From Rutpela maculata (taxonomy: Eukaryota; Arthropoda; Insecta; Coleoptera; Cerambycidae): a stretch of DNA of 64,000 nucleotides. The notes under the pieces are model-generated. The model made no database searches. It had not been told where the DNA came from and saw only the letters and a program-made list of their open reading frames with translations. Each line of letters begins with the position of its first letter. Within the stretch, counting starts at the first letter, position 1. A program made the position numbers and the translations under genes. Of this stretch, positions 12,117-22,341 are shown piece after piece. Location: the NCBI GenBank assembly GCA_936432065.2, contig OW386290.2, forward strand, positions 54,454,843-54,518,842, written 5' to 3'.

Positions 12117-13227
12117 TGTGACGAATACTTTCCGGTGAGGCCGGAAAGCGGTCACTTTTGGCACCTTAGCAACGGTTCGGTTGCTCGGGCGCCACCTTTA
12201 CAATTTTTACGTGGGGCAAAGGTCTCACACTAGCCTCTTAATACAGCCTGTTACAGTAGGGCTGGGATAGCTACAGTGGAGAAAACAGTAACTTCCAGTA
12301 GGTCAATTGGGAAAATTGGACTGTCACACAAACAGCAGTAAAACACAGAATTCGGTAAAACAAAATATCTATTTATTTCCTATACTCTACAATACCATCT
12401 TATTTATTATTATTATTTACGCTAAAATATACCAGTATATACAAGACAAAAACCCAGGCTATGATAGTATGGTTACGGTTATGCTACGGTGATGTTACGG
12501 TGGGGTTACGGTGATGTTACTTAGAGCAGGCAGAAGCAAAGCAGCGGTATGAAGTCAAAGTAACGCGGTGCTGGACGCTTAACGGCGCGAAGTGGCAAGG
12601 CGACTGGTTCCTGTTTACTGCTGGATACGTCTAGAGTCGTAGAGCGGCCGACCACGACTGTTTGATATCACGAGTTTTAATAAAGACTTTCCTCTTTCAA
12701 CAAGCCGGTAGAGTGGGAGAATGTGCAGACACGGTGCGTAGCGGTAAATGACGACTTGTATTATTTACAGGTGAAACGGTTAAATGAAAAATATTTTACA
12801 AATCAGAAATCGCGGACATTACCATTATTTTCTGTCTCCCGGTCTTAGAAAAATTTCACTTAGTCTTATTTCCGGAGCTGGCTGCAGTGGGCACGTCTGG
12901 TCGCTGTTGGAGCTCATGAGGAACTGAACTGTCTGCTCTCGGCACGTCGGGTATCTAGTCCACTATCCCCTCTATTCACGGTTCTGACGGGGAGACGGTG
13001 CGCGTGGATATTGATTGACGTAGGCGCAACTTAGTACAGTGTCGCGGAAATATAATTCAAATATTGTAACTCACTTCTGCTCGCTGTTGTTCACTGGTAG
13101 CAACTGAATGCTTTCTGCAGAGATCACGGTTTAGTATGCATTTTCAGAACGGTTGGGCCTGGTGGGGCCTATCAGTTTTTGCGGTGATATAATTGTTTTA
13201 TTCGGGTTGAAAATACGCTTCATTACA
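12117..13227 (+). mobile_element. Solo LTR of an LTR retrotransposon (1,111 bp)
   Basis: The block begins TGTGACGAAT and ends TTCATTACA, the usual TG...CA pattern. It is flanked by AAAT on both sides (12113-12116 and 13228-13231). Removing it and one AAAT restores the alignment with the intact right arm of the host mariner element. A 4-bp duplication fits the Ty3/Gypsy type. An AATAAA lies near 12678. Short GGTTACGGT/GATGTTACGGT repeats lie at about 12468-12520. No internal coding region is present, so it arose by LTR-LTR recombination. The plus orientation is a guess from the AATAAA. Confidence 0.85.
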
Positions 13228-14344
13228 AAATAATTTTGCCAAAAATAGGAAAACTAAACTATAATAAATGTTCGAATTGTCTTCCATTGACATCTATGCA
13301 TTTTTGACACCTCTTCCTTACAGCAATTGTTGCATTTCCAATCATGTTAGTTATTGTCCGAAAGGCAGCTAATGTTTTGTTTTCCCAATTACTCTATGTT
13401 ATTAAAACGTTCTCTATAAATAATATTTTTTAAAAAACCATAATGCCAAAAGTCGGCAGGAGTCATATTGGAGGATCTAGTTGGCCAGAAAATAGGACCA
13501 TTATTTCTTAAAAATTAAACAATATCTGAACTACTTTGTTAATGTCCAGTTAACTGAATTAATTGTTAGTTATCGATTTAGTTAACTTAGTTAACTAGAC
13601 AGTGATAAACTAGTCCTGGGTGATATATAGGTACCTATCGAATCCTTCAAAAAATTAAGCATTTGAATAATTTCGTGTTTCATTCGACGTATGATCTGGG
13701 GCGCCATCGTGTTGGCGAATTAATCTTTGAAATTGTCTTATAGGTATATTGCCTAGAAAGGGCATTATTTCTTGTCGTAGAACGTTAATACATTTTTTTG
13801 TATTCAAATTACTGTGAAAGAAATGAGGACCTATTACTTTGTATCCAATAAAACCACACCATACACCAAATCCAAATCGTCCCTGACGATTAACTGCAGC
13901 TGTTACGTGCGGATTTCCATGAGGCTTCTATTGGCCTCGTCTTTCTACATAATTGTTCCATCAAATTTTGGCACTTCATTGCACTGACGCAAAAACCACT
14001 GGCAAAAATCGAGACGTCTTTGAAAGTTGTTTGGGTATAGATGGTGACTAATCCTAATTTTGTAGGGTTTGAATTTATTTTTTTTAAGCAACGCAACGCA
14101 GTTGTTTTTGGAATTTCTAAATTTTCTTGTATTTCGCGAGACGATATATTAGGATTTTCTCTTACAGTTTCTAAAACAATATTTTCTACAGCTTCTCTAC
14201 CTGCTTTATTTTTGCTCGAGGTTTTACAAATGATCCAAACTCTTTTAAATTTTATTGTAACCTTTTGAATATCTGGCTGTCTCTTATCTGGATATTTAAA
14301 AATATCGTTTAGGCGGTATATATACACGCATATTAACACCAAGG

Positions 14345-15924
14345 CAATATGGATTTTGCAAGAATAAATCAACTCAGGATGCTGTTCTCTCCTTTTATGA
14401 AAAAATATTAAGTAATTTTGATGATAAATTAAAATCAGCTGGCATATTTTTTGATTTGTCGCGAGCCTTTGACACCATAAATCATAATTTATTATTAAGA
14501 AAACTAGAAATATATGGAATTCGCGGTCCAGCTTTGGATTGGGTTAAGTCTTATTTATTGGATAGAACACAGACTGTTAAAATTAATCAAGAGGGGGTAG
14601 AATGTTTTTCAGATAGTGTTAATGTGTTAACGGGGGTACCACAAGGTAGTGTATTGGGCCCGTTGCTGTTTATAATATTCGCTAACGACCTAGTAGCAAG
14701 CATAAATAATTGCTTTTTAACTCTTTTTGCAGATGACACCTCCTCTATCATAACTGCTGCTAATGTAGATCAATTAAGTAAAAATGCTACTATGTGTGTG
14801 GATAAAATGTCACAGTGGTGTCGTACAAATGGCTTAATACTAAATCAGCAAAAAACAGTGTTTTTAATGTTTTCTCCAATTGGTACAAAGTTGGACTTTA
14901 GTCTTCTGATTAGAGGTAGTCATAACCTCCATCAAAATAATTATGTTAAATTCTTAGGCTCTCTGTACGGGCTCCGATCTAGGCGCCGGCACTCGATCAG
15001 CGATGTTAAGCAACGTTGGTCGCGTCCAGCGCTTGGAATGGTGACCCAAGTTCTCGCTGGAGATCTCAGTCCATATGCTGAGCTGTAAAAGCCTGACTGG
15101 ACTGAGACGGCTCGACGAGAGAAAGACAGAGGCTGATAACCGTGCCTGGGGGCTCTTGTCAACAGACTCGAAGTCTAGGAAGACCATGTTTGGATGGGGA
15201 GCCCTGAGGCACACAAAAAAAGGAGTACTACAATAGACCTTAGAGGTCGCAGTGGGGGAAGGCCAATCGCCCGCTCCTTCAGAGTAATCTAGGCATACAA
15301 ATGGATAGTAGTATGTCATGGGAAAACCATATCGATAATTTAACAAACAAATTAGCTAGTCTAAACTTTGCACTACTCCAAATGCGAGACTCTGTTGACA
15401 CTGACACCATGAAAACATTTTATTACGGTTGTGTTTACTCGGCCTTGCAATATTGCATATTATGCTGGGGAAACAGCTCAGCAATAAAAAACGTGTTCAT
15501 TTTGCAGAAAAGGATAGTCAGAAGCATGTTTAAACTTACATACAACACATCCTGTAGAAATTATTTTAGGCAACATGGCATACTCACTATTTATTCTATA
15601 TACATTTTGCAGTCTGTATGTTTTGTGAGAAAAAATATTAACAATCTCTTAAAATGTGGTGATATTAATAAATACAACACTCGCTCCGCAAATAACATCT
15701 TTGTACCTTCACATAGATTAGAGCAGAGAAAAAAAGGTCCCTTTATTAGTGGAATTAAATTATATAACCATCTCCCACAAGCTATAAAAGACGCTAGCAA
15801 TTTTTCATCATTCAAGAGACTTGTTAAAAGACATTTAGTTGAGCGCTGTTTTATTCTTATGAGGAATACTACTTGTCTGATTAAGATCCTTTTAGCTATA
15901 GGTATATATGTGTATTCTGTGTAG
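14345..15924 (+). pseudogene. LINE-2 reverse transcriptase, interrupted by a SINE
   Basis: The reading frame runs from about 14345 with FFDLSRAFDTINHNLLL, GVPQGSVLGPLLF (about 14632) and FADDTSSI (about 14729, catalytic aspartates), to YVKFLG at 14958. There the SINE begins. After the SINE the frame resumes at 15294 in register with IQMDSSMSWENHIDN. It continues through the thumb region and GIKLYNHLPQAIKDAS to a stop at 15924. Apart from the SINE this 3' part of ORF2 has no other break, so the copy was quite young when the SINE arrived. Endonuclease and ORF1 are absent through 5' truncation. Confidence 0.9.
14959..15293 (+). mobile_element. 5S-rRNA-derived SINE (SINE3-type)
   Basis: The 5' region, about 14965-15055, resembles 5S rRNA: GATCAGCGATGTTAAGCAAC, then GTTGGTCGCG, then GCGCTTGGAATGGTGACC. 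These match the part of 5S rRNA that holds the internal pol III promoter (A box, intermediate element and C box). The body after it (15056-15290) is unrelated to 5S. It sits inside the LINE-2 reverse transcriptase frame. TCTTAGG at the left edge and ATCTAGG at the right edge are a likely imperfect target duplication. No long poly(A) tail is visible. Confidence 0.85.
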
Positions 15925-16031
15925 GTAATATTATGTACATATGTACATATTATGACGTTAATTATTTTTAAAAAATTTTATACATTATTGTTGACAATTC
16001 CAACACTGTAATAGTCTTATGGAAATAAATA

Positions 16032-16074
<43 letters not shown>

Positions 16075-16749
16075 CTTGGCACAAAGTTATGCTGTCTATT
16101 ACTTACCTATTAAAATAAAGCTCGGAAGCTAAATTTGAATCTTCTTCTCATTCTATAAAACACTTAGTCATATCATATTTTTCACCATTACTAAATTGAA
16201 GCATTTTTAACAATGTTCACTCACAATTAACGTTTTAAAGTTTTTGACGTTTACGATTATTTCGATTTTCTTTTTTTTATCATGGCCTTCTCAATAAATA
16301 TTGGAAATGCGATAAAAAAACATAGATGTCAATGGAAGACAATTCGAACATTTATTGTAGTTTAGTTTTTCCTATTTTTGGCAAAATTCTTTTATATTAT
16401 AAGAATTGTTGTTGTTGTTAATAGTTTTCCATGGCCTCCTCACAAATATATTAAATTTTTCGAAAATTAACCACTCTTTCTAGAGATAAATTTGACATAT
16501 GATATATCGTTGGATAGGCAGTTTAAGCTCTGTTCCATTTAAAAAAACACAAGTTATGTCTATTCTTGAAAACTGAGGCATGCATCAGGTTTAGGGGCTA
16601 ATTTTGAATTTGATTTGAAAAAAATTATTGCTTGTTTGTTTCTCGAAAATCGAGTTCAGGGCATCTATATTGGTTTTGTCTATCTCCCATAGTTTTAGAG
16701 AAAACCCCAAATCCCATCTAATTTGGTCCACCCTGTACGATAATGTGGC

Positions 16750-16941
16750 ATGATGATGATGTTGATGACTTTGAGTAAAAAGAAAAGAAAAAAGTGTAAA
16801 TGTTGGACGAGACCAAGCCTTTTACAGAAAAATGAATACGGAGTATTACGTCATATTGTGGATTGGCATATTAAAAACTTTATTCAAATGAGTAGCACTA
16901 ACGTAGAATGGTTCCTTTCCAAAACTGAACTGTTAATTTGA
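16750..16941 (+). pseudogene. PIF/Harbinger-like transposase, N-terminal scrap
   Basis: A 63-residue frame holds a lysine-rich start and then CWTRPSLLQKNEYGVLRHIV and KNFIQMSSTNVEWFLSKTEL. This resembles the N-terminal region (W-RP-L--R--YG---L, then F-RM----F--LL) of Harbinger-type transposases related to HARBI1/ALP1. The DDE catalytic part is not found downstream. It lies just outside the mariner element's right end. Confidence 0.45.
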
Positions 16942-17884
16942 AAGTAAAATACAAATTACACGCAATATCTTCATTGGAAAGTTTTCTGCTTATATTGAGA
17001 TTTCTAGTAACTGGAAATTCCTATACTTTTGTGATGTACCTATTTCGAGTCTCCAAACAGTAAATTTCAAAATTGTATCAGAAGTCTGTGATGCTATTAT
17101 ATCCGTTCGTCAAGATCAAATACAGGTAAATTGAATGCAAATAAGTAATTGAAACCCATGAATTATTTTTATAATTTTTATTTGATTTCTCAAAACTACC
17201 ATACAGAATCAGAAAGTCCTTCGTTTGGCATTGCTCTATTAACCGACCGCCCACAATAAAGACATCTACCAGTACTCTAGCAGAGGTAGAGAGTGGACAC
17301 ACTCATCAAGAGGCATGTACACGATGCATGCTTCGCTCTAGCTTGCCGCGCTCTCGCTTGCTCTTATTGACATTTCAATACGTACACTTTCCGATACTGT
17401 ATATAAAAATAACACAAATGCAAATATGAATTTTATTTAGGAAAGGAAAAAGCATAAGCCTAAAAAATACGTGACATAGCCAGCGGTGGATGGGGTAAGG
17501 TAAACCGGCCCTGGAAAACATCAGCATGGGCCTTGCCCCGTTTTGTTACAACAGCAAAAATAAGTTTTTTCTCAATGTAACTACTTGGTAATAGATAATT
17601 TTTTGATGTGTTGAAAGTTACGAAGGCGTAGAAGTGACACTATTTTTTTTAATTCCCACTTTAATCTCTGAATTCCTGGATTAAAGTCGGAATTATGATT
17701 TTATTTGAAAATACGTTCGTGTAGCGAATACCTAAATTAAAGTCAGAATTCTGAGAGTAAATAGCATTATTGCAAAAAGCAAACTTTTTTGATGAATTAC
17801 AAAATTAAACAACTAAAAACCTATGACAACAAAAAGGGAACATAAAATAACTAAATATAATAAATTAGTAGTAAGCTAAAAACA
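16942..17884. other. No recognisable gene
   Basis: AT-rich sequence with short frames only. A CCGGCCCTG at about 17508 resembles a hAT end like that of the MITE at 58197-58407, but no partner end or duplication is visible. Confidence 0.45.
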
Positions 17885-18110
17885 TTATACTCTTCTACTT
17901 TTTATATAACATTTTTGTAAATAATGTTAATTTAGACATTTTTAATTTTATAAAACGAACTTAGTTGGTGAAACATTCGGTATAAAATAAAGTAAAAAAA
18001 AAGAACAATATGCAAAACCTATGTGGGTTTCGAACACGGGGTCCTCGGATTCCTAGTCCAAATTACCAAATTACATTATCTTTATTTTATTTAACTGTGG
18101 GTTTACATGT
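17885..18110 (-). repeat. tRNA-like dispersed repeat, copy A (partial)
   Basis: It shares with 23933-24190 a start of TATACTCTTC type, a TGTAAATAATGTTA block, an A-rich stretch and then (minus strand, about 18080-18012) a T-arm-like GTGTTCGAAACCCACATAG. The anticodon arm is not well formed. This is a decayed member of the same family and not a working tRNA gene. Confidence 0.5.
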
Positions 18111-18195
18111 CATTATTTATCGTATTTTATTATATTATTTTACCTACGATCACTACTGTAAATAGTAAAAAACACACTACCTGCCATCTATGTAA

Positions 18196-18262
18196 GTTGA
18201 ATTTTACGCATTGTAAACAAAACGCACTGTAAACAAATCGCACGGTAAACAAAACGCACGGG
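18196..18262 (+). repeat. 18-bp short tandem repeat
   Basis: A unit close to ACGCACTGTAAACAAA is repeated about three and a half times. Single-base differences separate the units. Confidence 0.7.
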
Positions 18263-19211
18263 ACACGCAATTATAGGTGGCTTATATCGCTGACGCGGGG
18301 TTTCAAAGAACAAATGCGCCTACTTAATTTTCAAACGCTGTCAAAACTGACATAATATTTGTTGAATAATATTGTTGACTAGGAAACTAAATCCAGATTT
18401 TACTAAATAACTAAATAAATATGATCGTAGGTAAAGTATAGTACATAATTCGAGTTGTAAGGCAATTACGCACTCATGGAAATACGCACTCGCCGCTACG
18501 CGGCATCGTGCGCAACTTTTCCATTCGTGCGTAATTTGCTTCTTACATCACTCTATCACTCATTACGTAATATACTATTACAATCTTTATACTACGTTGC
18601 ATTACAATAGCGCGGCTAAGCGCGCGAAGTGACACAACGGCCGGGTGTTACAGCAAACGACTTTCAAAATCTTGTTTTAAAGACGGTCGCTATAAAATTT
18701 AACCATGTTCGATAATTAAATATTCTAGAATTTGACATTTGGATTCGGTTTTAAAGTGAAGTTTGATTACTAATATAATATGCAGGGAAAATAAATAGCA
18801 AAAAAGGTGTCAAGTCATAAAAAATCGGTATTTGCATAAAGCAAATTGTTAGATGGGCATAGAATTCAGCGAGAGGTCAAGATAGGTAAAGGGGATGTTG
18901 ATAGGGTAAGTGCTTTTGAGGGAGGGGATTCCTAGTCAGAACAGAACTGAATGGAACAGAACAAAATTTTACACAGATTAAGATATAAACATGTGCCTCC
19001 CAGGGATCCTGGTCCGGAGCCAGCCAGACAACTATGTACTGCTGGGCGAGAAGGTCCGGTTCAGCTAAATAACAAGTAGTTAACAGGTTAAAACTCCTAT
19101 CGAAAACAAGATTTAAAATTAACAGTAGGATTTTGAATATAGTACATGAAAACACTTATAGATAATTAAAATAAAAACTTTCACTTTAGCGCACTGTGGG
19201 GCACACTTAGG
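18263..19211. other. Unassigned DNA with a CpG-rich patch
   Basis: At about 18480-18640 there are many CG dinucleotides, with short inverted words around CGCCGCTACGCGGC and GCGCGGCTAAGCGCGC. No gene is recognised, although some promoter or repeat function is possible. Confidence 0.4.
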
Positions 19212-19665
19212 AAAGGGTATAGCCGGAAAAGTTAGGGAAATGTGCCCTCGCACTTACTTAGTTAAAATGTCTTCCAGATGATGAAGTTTATAGAGTATAT
19301 TACACGGTAAAAATTTTAACCCGCTACTACCCCTACGAAGTTGGAAAAAAATAATATGTCTTTAATTATTATATATTTTTTTTCGGTTTCTATTCAATAG
19401 ATCGATTTGAAATTTGGCACGAGTATTGCTTGCGTGGAGATAACTTACTCCAAAAAATAAGGTCATTTTATGGCCATTTTAACCATCAGAAAAAAAAAGA
19501 TTTCTTTTTGAGGACAAAAGGGTGGCTACCCTTCGCGGTACAATCACCATTCTATGATATATTATGTCTTGACACTTCGTGATTATCATACTAAATTGTA
19601 AGATTTTTTGCTGTGGTGGAACAATATGGAAAAAAATAAAATTGGGTAAAATAAAATATTTACAC

Positions 19666-19920
19666 ATGCCTCTTGAAGATGAAGAAACTGAGGGAACGAT
19701 CGAAGGAGATCAGCCTTTTGTGCCTTCGACATCTTCTAGCACTACGATTAGTGACTCTGATGAAATAATGGAACTACCATTGCAAAGACTCGTTGCTACA
19801 CATAGATACTGTTGCATATTATGTGGTGATGGTAAAGAACTGACCATAATACCCACTACTGTGAGACTACAGTGCTATCGAAACAAACAAATATACATCC
19901 CCCGAGGCAATGCTTGCTAA
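19666..19920 (+). pseudogene. DDE (IS5/Harbinger-like) transposase, N-terminal fragment, left copy
   Basis: The frame reads MPLEDEETEGTIEGDQPFVP, a Ser/Thr-rich linker, then RYCCILCGDGKELTIIP and VRLQCYRNKQIYIPRGNAC. Paired cysteines suggest a zinc-binding N-terminal module. It stops at 19920 where the copy diverges from the right-hand one. In the right copy the next residues continue as KIQLIKHRFYEDDI. Assignment to a DDE_Tnp_4-type transposase rests on the right copy. No catalytic domain is present in either. Confidence 0.55.
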
Positions 19921-20194
19921 TTTTTTTCCCCTCATTTTTGGCCTTGAATGAATTCCATCAGCCAGCTACGCTGATGGATGATTTTTTATCTCAGTATGGT
20001 ACAGTTGTTTACATTAGTTGTCGTTTGTCAATACTTATCCTGACTTGTGATATTGATTCCTAATATGCCTTTGTTGTTATAACCTTTGTGGTTTAACCTA
20101 CTATCCGTGGTCCAGTCTATGTGTAAACTTAAGTCGCCCTGATGATCTCTGGGCGCGAAATGTGTCTACATTTCTATTAAATTCCGTAACTCTA

Positions 20195-20257
20195 ATAACA
20201 TAACAACTCTAAAAGGCTCTACAGAACACCGCGGTTTATCAGATCTTATTAGTTATG
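20195..20257 (+). pseudogene. Short downstream piece of the left transposase copy
   Basis: A CTCTAAAAGGCTCTACAGA block followed by CGCGGTTTATCAGA matches the right copy (about 20523-20572) in inverted orientation. It encodes a stretch just before the GLSEKQLL motif. It shows that the left copy once extended further and was broken by the sequence at 19921-20194. Confidence 0.6.
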
Positions 20258-20273
20258 GTTATTAATTACAACC

Positions 20274-20990
20274 TTAATAATATACCAATGATACCATTCT
20301 GAGGATGGTCAATTTGTTCAGCTTCCTAGCAAGTTCGCTGCACGCTGACACCATATCGAACAATTTAGTAATGTAGGAAGTCATTCTGTTATCATTATTA
20401 CTACCTATTTTCAGTTTTAATAGAAAAACAAGGACAGAAGAAGTTCTTGTACTTGAATTTTCCAACAGTGACTTTAATTTGTAAATGGCATCTACCGTTA
20501 AGCCTGTAAATGTTAATAATTGCTTCTCTGATAAACCGCAGTGGTCTGTAGAGCCTTTTAGATTTGTTATTGGGGTTAAGGAATTCAATAGAATGCATAA
20601 ATGCGATCTAGGAATCGAGCTACAATTGGCATATGGTTCCAGATGTGTAATATCGTCTTCATAAAAGCGATGTTTAATCAACTGTATTTTACAGCAACGA
20701 TTGCCTCGGTGATGTATATTTGTTTGTTTCAATAGCACTGTAGTCTCACATTGGTGGGTATTACGGTCAGTTCTTTATAATCACCACATATGCAACAGTA
20801 TTTATGTGTAGCAACGAGTCTTTGCAATGGTAGTTCCATTATTTCGTCAGAGACTAGTCATAGTGCTAGAAGATGTCGAAGGCACAAAAGGCTTCTTCGA
20901 TCGTTCCCTCACTTTCTTCATCTGGTTCAGTACGTCGTTTTTTAGATGTCGTAATGCGACAGTAATTACAGTGAACATCATTCGTTGCTA
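20274..20990 (-). pseudogene. DDE (IS5/Harbinger-like) transposase, N-terminal half, right copy
   Basis: From about 20990 the minus strand gives VHCNYCRITTSKKRR and EESEGTIEEAF. After a frameshift it gives the cysteine module, and from 20738 QTNIHHRGNRCCKIQLIKH. Then come DHCGLSEKQLLTFTGLTVDA and SSVLVFLLKLKIGSNNDN. This last pattern (LS--Q-L--TGL, then a leucine-rich 'LLLKLR-G-S-' helix) is typical of the helix-turn-helix region before the catalytic DDE_Tnp_4 domain in arthropod transposases. The frame ends at 20274, so the catalytic domain is missing. Identity of the exact superfamily is uncertain. Confidence 0.55.
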
Positions 20991-21862
20991 AACTTTTCTC
21001 CAAGGTCCTAGAGAGTTAATACTTCGCCCTGGGACCTCCAGAAGTGGTATTGCCAGATTGTGCCGAATTTCTGTACGTCTGGGGAAAATGTAGACTTTGC
21101 AGCATCGCACTGGCACCCGCGGTCAGTTGTAGATATGCAACAATATCTTGTAAGGCTATAAGTATTAACTGCTGCAACTAAGAGGCACGTGTAAATATTT
21201 TATTTCACCCAATTTTATTTTTTTTCCATATTGTTCCACCACAGCAAAAAATCTGACAATTTAGTATGATAATCACGAAGTGTCAAGACATAATATATCA
21301 TAGAATGGTGATTGTACCACAAAGGGTAGCCACCCTTTTGACCTCTAAAAAAAATTATATTTTTTTTCCGATGGTTAAAATAGTCATAAAATGACCTTAT
21401 TTTGTGGAGTAAGTTATCTCCATGCAAGCAATACTCGTGCCAAATTTCAAATCGATCGGTTGCATAGAAACCGAAAAAAAAAAAAAATAATAATTAAAGA
21501 CATATTATTTTTTTTCTACCTTCGTAGGGGTAGTAGCGGGTTAAAATTTTTACCATGTAATATACTCTATAAACTGCATCATCTGCATCATTTTAACTAA
21601 GTAAGTGCGGGGGCACATTTCCCTAACTTTTCCGGCTATACCCTTTGGTTGCTGGTACGGGAAAACGAAACTTTATGAAAAAACCCGTTCGAAGTAATTC
21701 CACCCTGGCAGTCTTCCTGCCGCCAGGAAAATAGGTATTCCTATTCAAAAGTTTAAGAAATGCACCACCACCTGCCACATAAACAAAATCATATTTCCAC
21801 GGTTGGCTATTATATTATGAAATGTATAGTACTAAAATATATAAATACAATATGTATTTATA

Positions 21863-22140
21863 TAAATAAAATTATGTAAAAAAAATATTTTTAAGCAAAA
21901 GCTTTTATTTGAAAAAAACTACAAAAAAGTAAAAATAATTTTTTTAAAATTCATACACCTGGAAACCAAAGGCTTTGGGGACGGTCACATAGCGCTATTG
22001 CATAGTTACTGACCGCCCCCAAAGCTTTTGGTTTCCAGGTGTATGAATTTAAAAAAAATTATTTTTACTTTTTAGTACAGTTTTTTCAAATAAATTTTCA
22101 TCAATTTTCTTAAAAATATTTTTTTATATAATTTATTTTT
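21863..22140. repeat. Foldback element with ~110-130-bp arms
   Basis: The central arms carry TTCATACACCTGGAAACCAA and its inverse around a 40-bp loop that contains a second small inverted word (GGGGACGGTCA / TGACCGCCCCC). The outer arms are AT-rich (AAATATTTTTAAG and inverse). It is followed at once by a (GACA)n run and the 122-bp tandem array. Confidence 0.8.
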
Positions 22141-22150
22141 ACTTATTTTA

Positions 22151-22173
22151 CAGACAGACAGACAGACAGACAA
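22151..22173 (+). repeat. (ACAG)n microsatellite
   Basis: Five to six tandem copies of a four-base unit lie between the foldback and the C-rich/tandem array. Several Helitron-like non-autonomous families carry such a tract inside. Confidence 0.85.
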
Positions 22174-22189
22174 AACCCTTTCATTTGCC

Positions 22190-22330
22190 ACCGCCATCCA
22201 CCCCTTCCCTCTCCCGTCTTCTCACCCCTCCAATACTACTTCCCACTTCCTCCCACCCCTTTCCCACCTCTTCCCACCCCTTTCCCACATCTTCCCGACC
22301 ATTCACCTCCCGTTCCCACCTCTTTCCACG
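22190..22330 (+). repeat. Pyrimidine-rich CCCTTCC/CCCACC tract
   Basis: About 140 bp in which the plus strand is nearly all C and T with a few A, built from loose repeats of TTCCCACCCC and CACCTC words. No coding potential. Confidence 0.75.
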
Positions 22331-22341
22331 TCCGCCATATT

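Larger units (their letters stand above)
14341..16071 (+). mobile_element. 5'-truncated LINE (Jockey-like), LINE-2, inside the mariner gene
   Basis: This plus-strand copy starts inside the reverse transcriptase coding region (QYGFCKNKSTQDAV) and runs to an AATAAA followed by an (ATT)n tail at about 16033-16071. It lies within the transposase gene of the surrounding mariner element. The target duplication is unclear. It differs in sequence and tail from LINE-1, so two lineages are represented. Confidence 0.85.
13259..16204 (-). pseudogene. Mariner-type transposase split by LINE-2
   Basis: The start is MLQFSNGEKYDMTKC (16204), continuing to SNLASELYFNR at about 16105. There a GTAAGT may begin an intron, and LINE-2 lies across this point. 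The gene resumes near 14310 with YPDKRQPDIQKVTI. A helix-turn-helix region follows, with REAVENIVLETVRENPNIS (about 14205-14145). Then come KDEA (first acidic residue, with a stop just before it), NPHVTAAVNRQGRFGFGVW, and QHDGAPDHTSNE (second residue, about 13710-13680). The third block reads WPTRSSNMTPADFW (about 13488-13450), where the usual SPD aspartate is an asparagine. The C-terminus CIDVNGRQFEHLL ends at 13259. Frameshifts and stops also make it inactive. Confidence 0.8.
9237..16735. mobile_element. Long-TIR mariner element broken up by nested insertions
   Basis: Both ends carry CAGGGTGGACCAAAT flanked by TA (9235-9236 and 16736-16737). The right arm is compact (about 16310-16735). The matching left arm is spread over 9237-9258, 10720-11085, 11995-12116 and 13228-13305, because LINE-1, a foldback repeat and a solo LTR split it. 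Diagnostic shared blocks are AACTATGG-AGATA, CTCGATTTTCGAGAAACAAA, TGGTTAATTTTCGAAAAAT and GTCAATGGAAGACAATTCG. The last of these codes for the transposase C-terminus, so the inverted repeat reaches into the gene. The transposase (13259-16204, minus) is split by LINE-2. Confidence 0.8.
19212..21646. mobile_element. 2.4-kb inverted repeat built from a DDE-transposase element
   Basis: The outer ends AAAGGGTATAGCCGGAAAAG (19212) and its inverse (to 21646) start arms that match for about 700 bp of shared sequence. The arms cover a non-coding leader and the first exon of a transposase-like gene. The two gene copies face each other 3' to 3': the left copy runs on the plus strand, the right on the minus. 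The right arm has about 250 bp at 20940-21190 that the left lacks. The left has unrelated sequence at about 19921-20195. No TSD is obvious. Confidence 0.7.
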
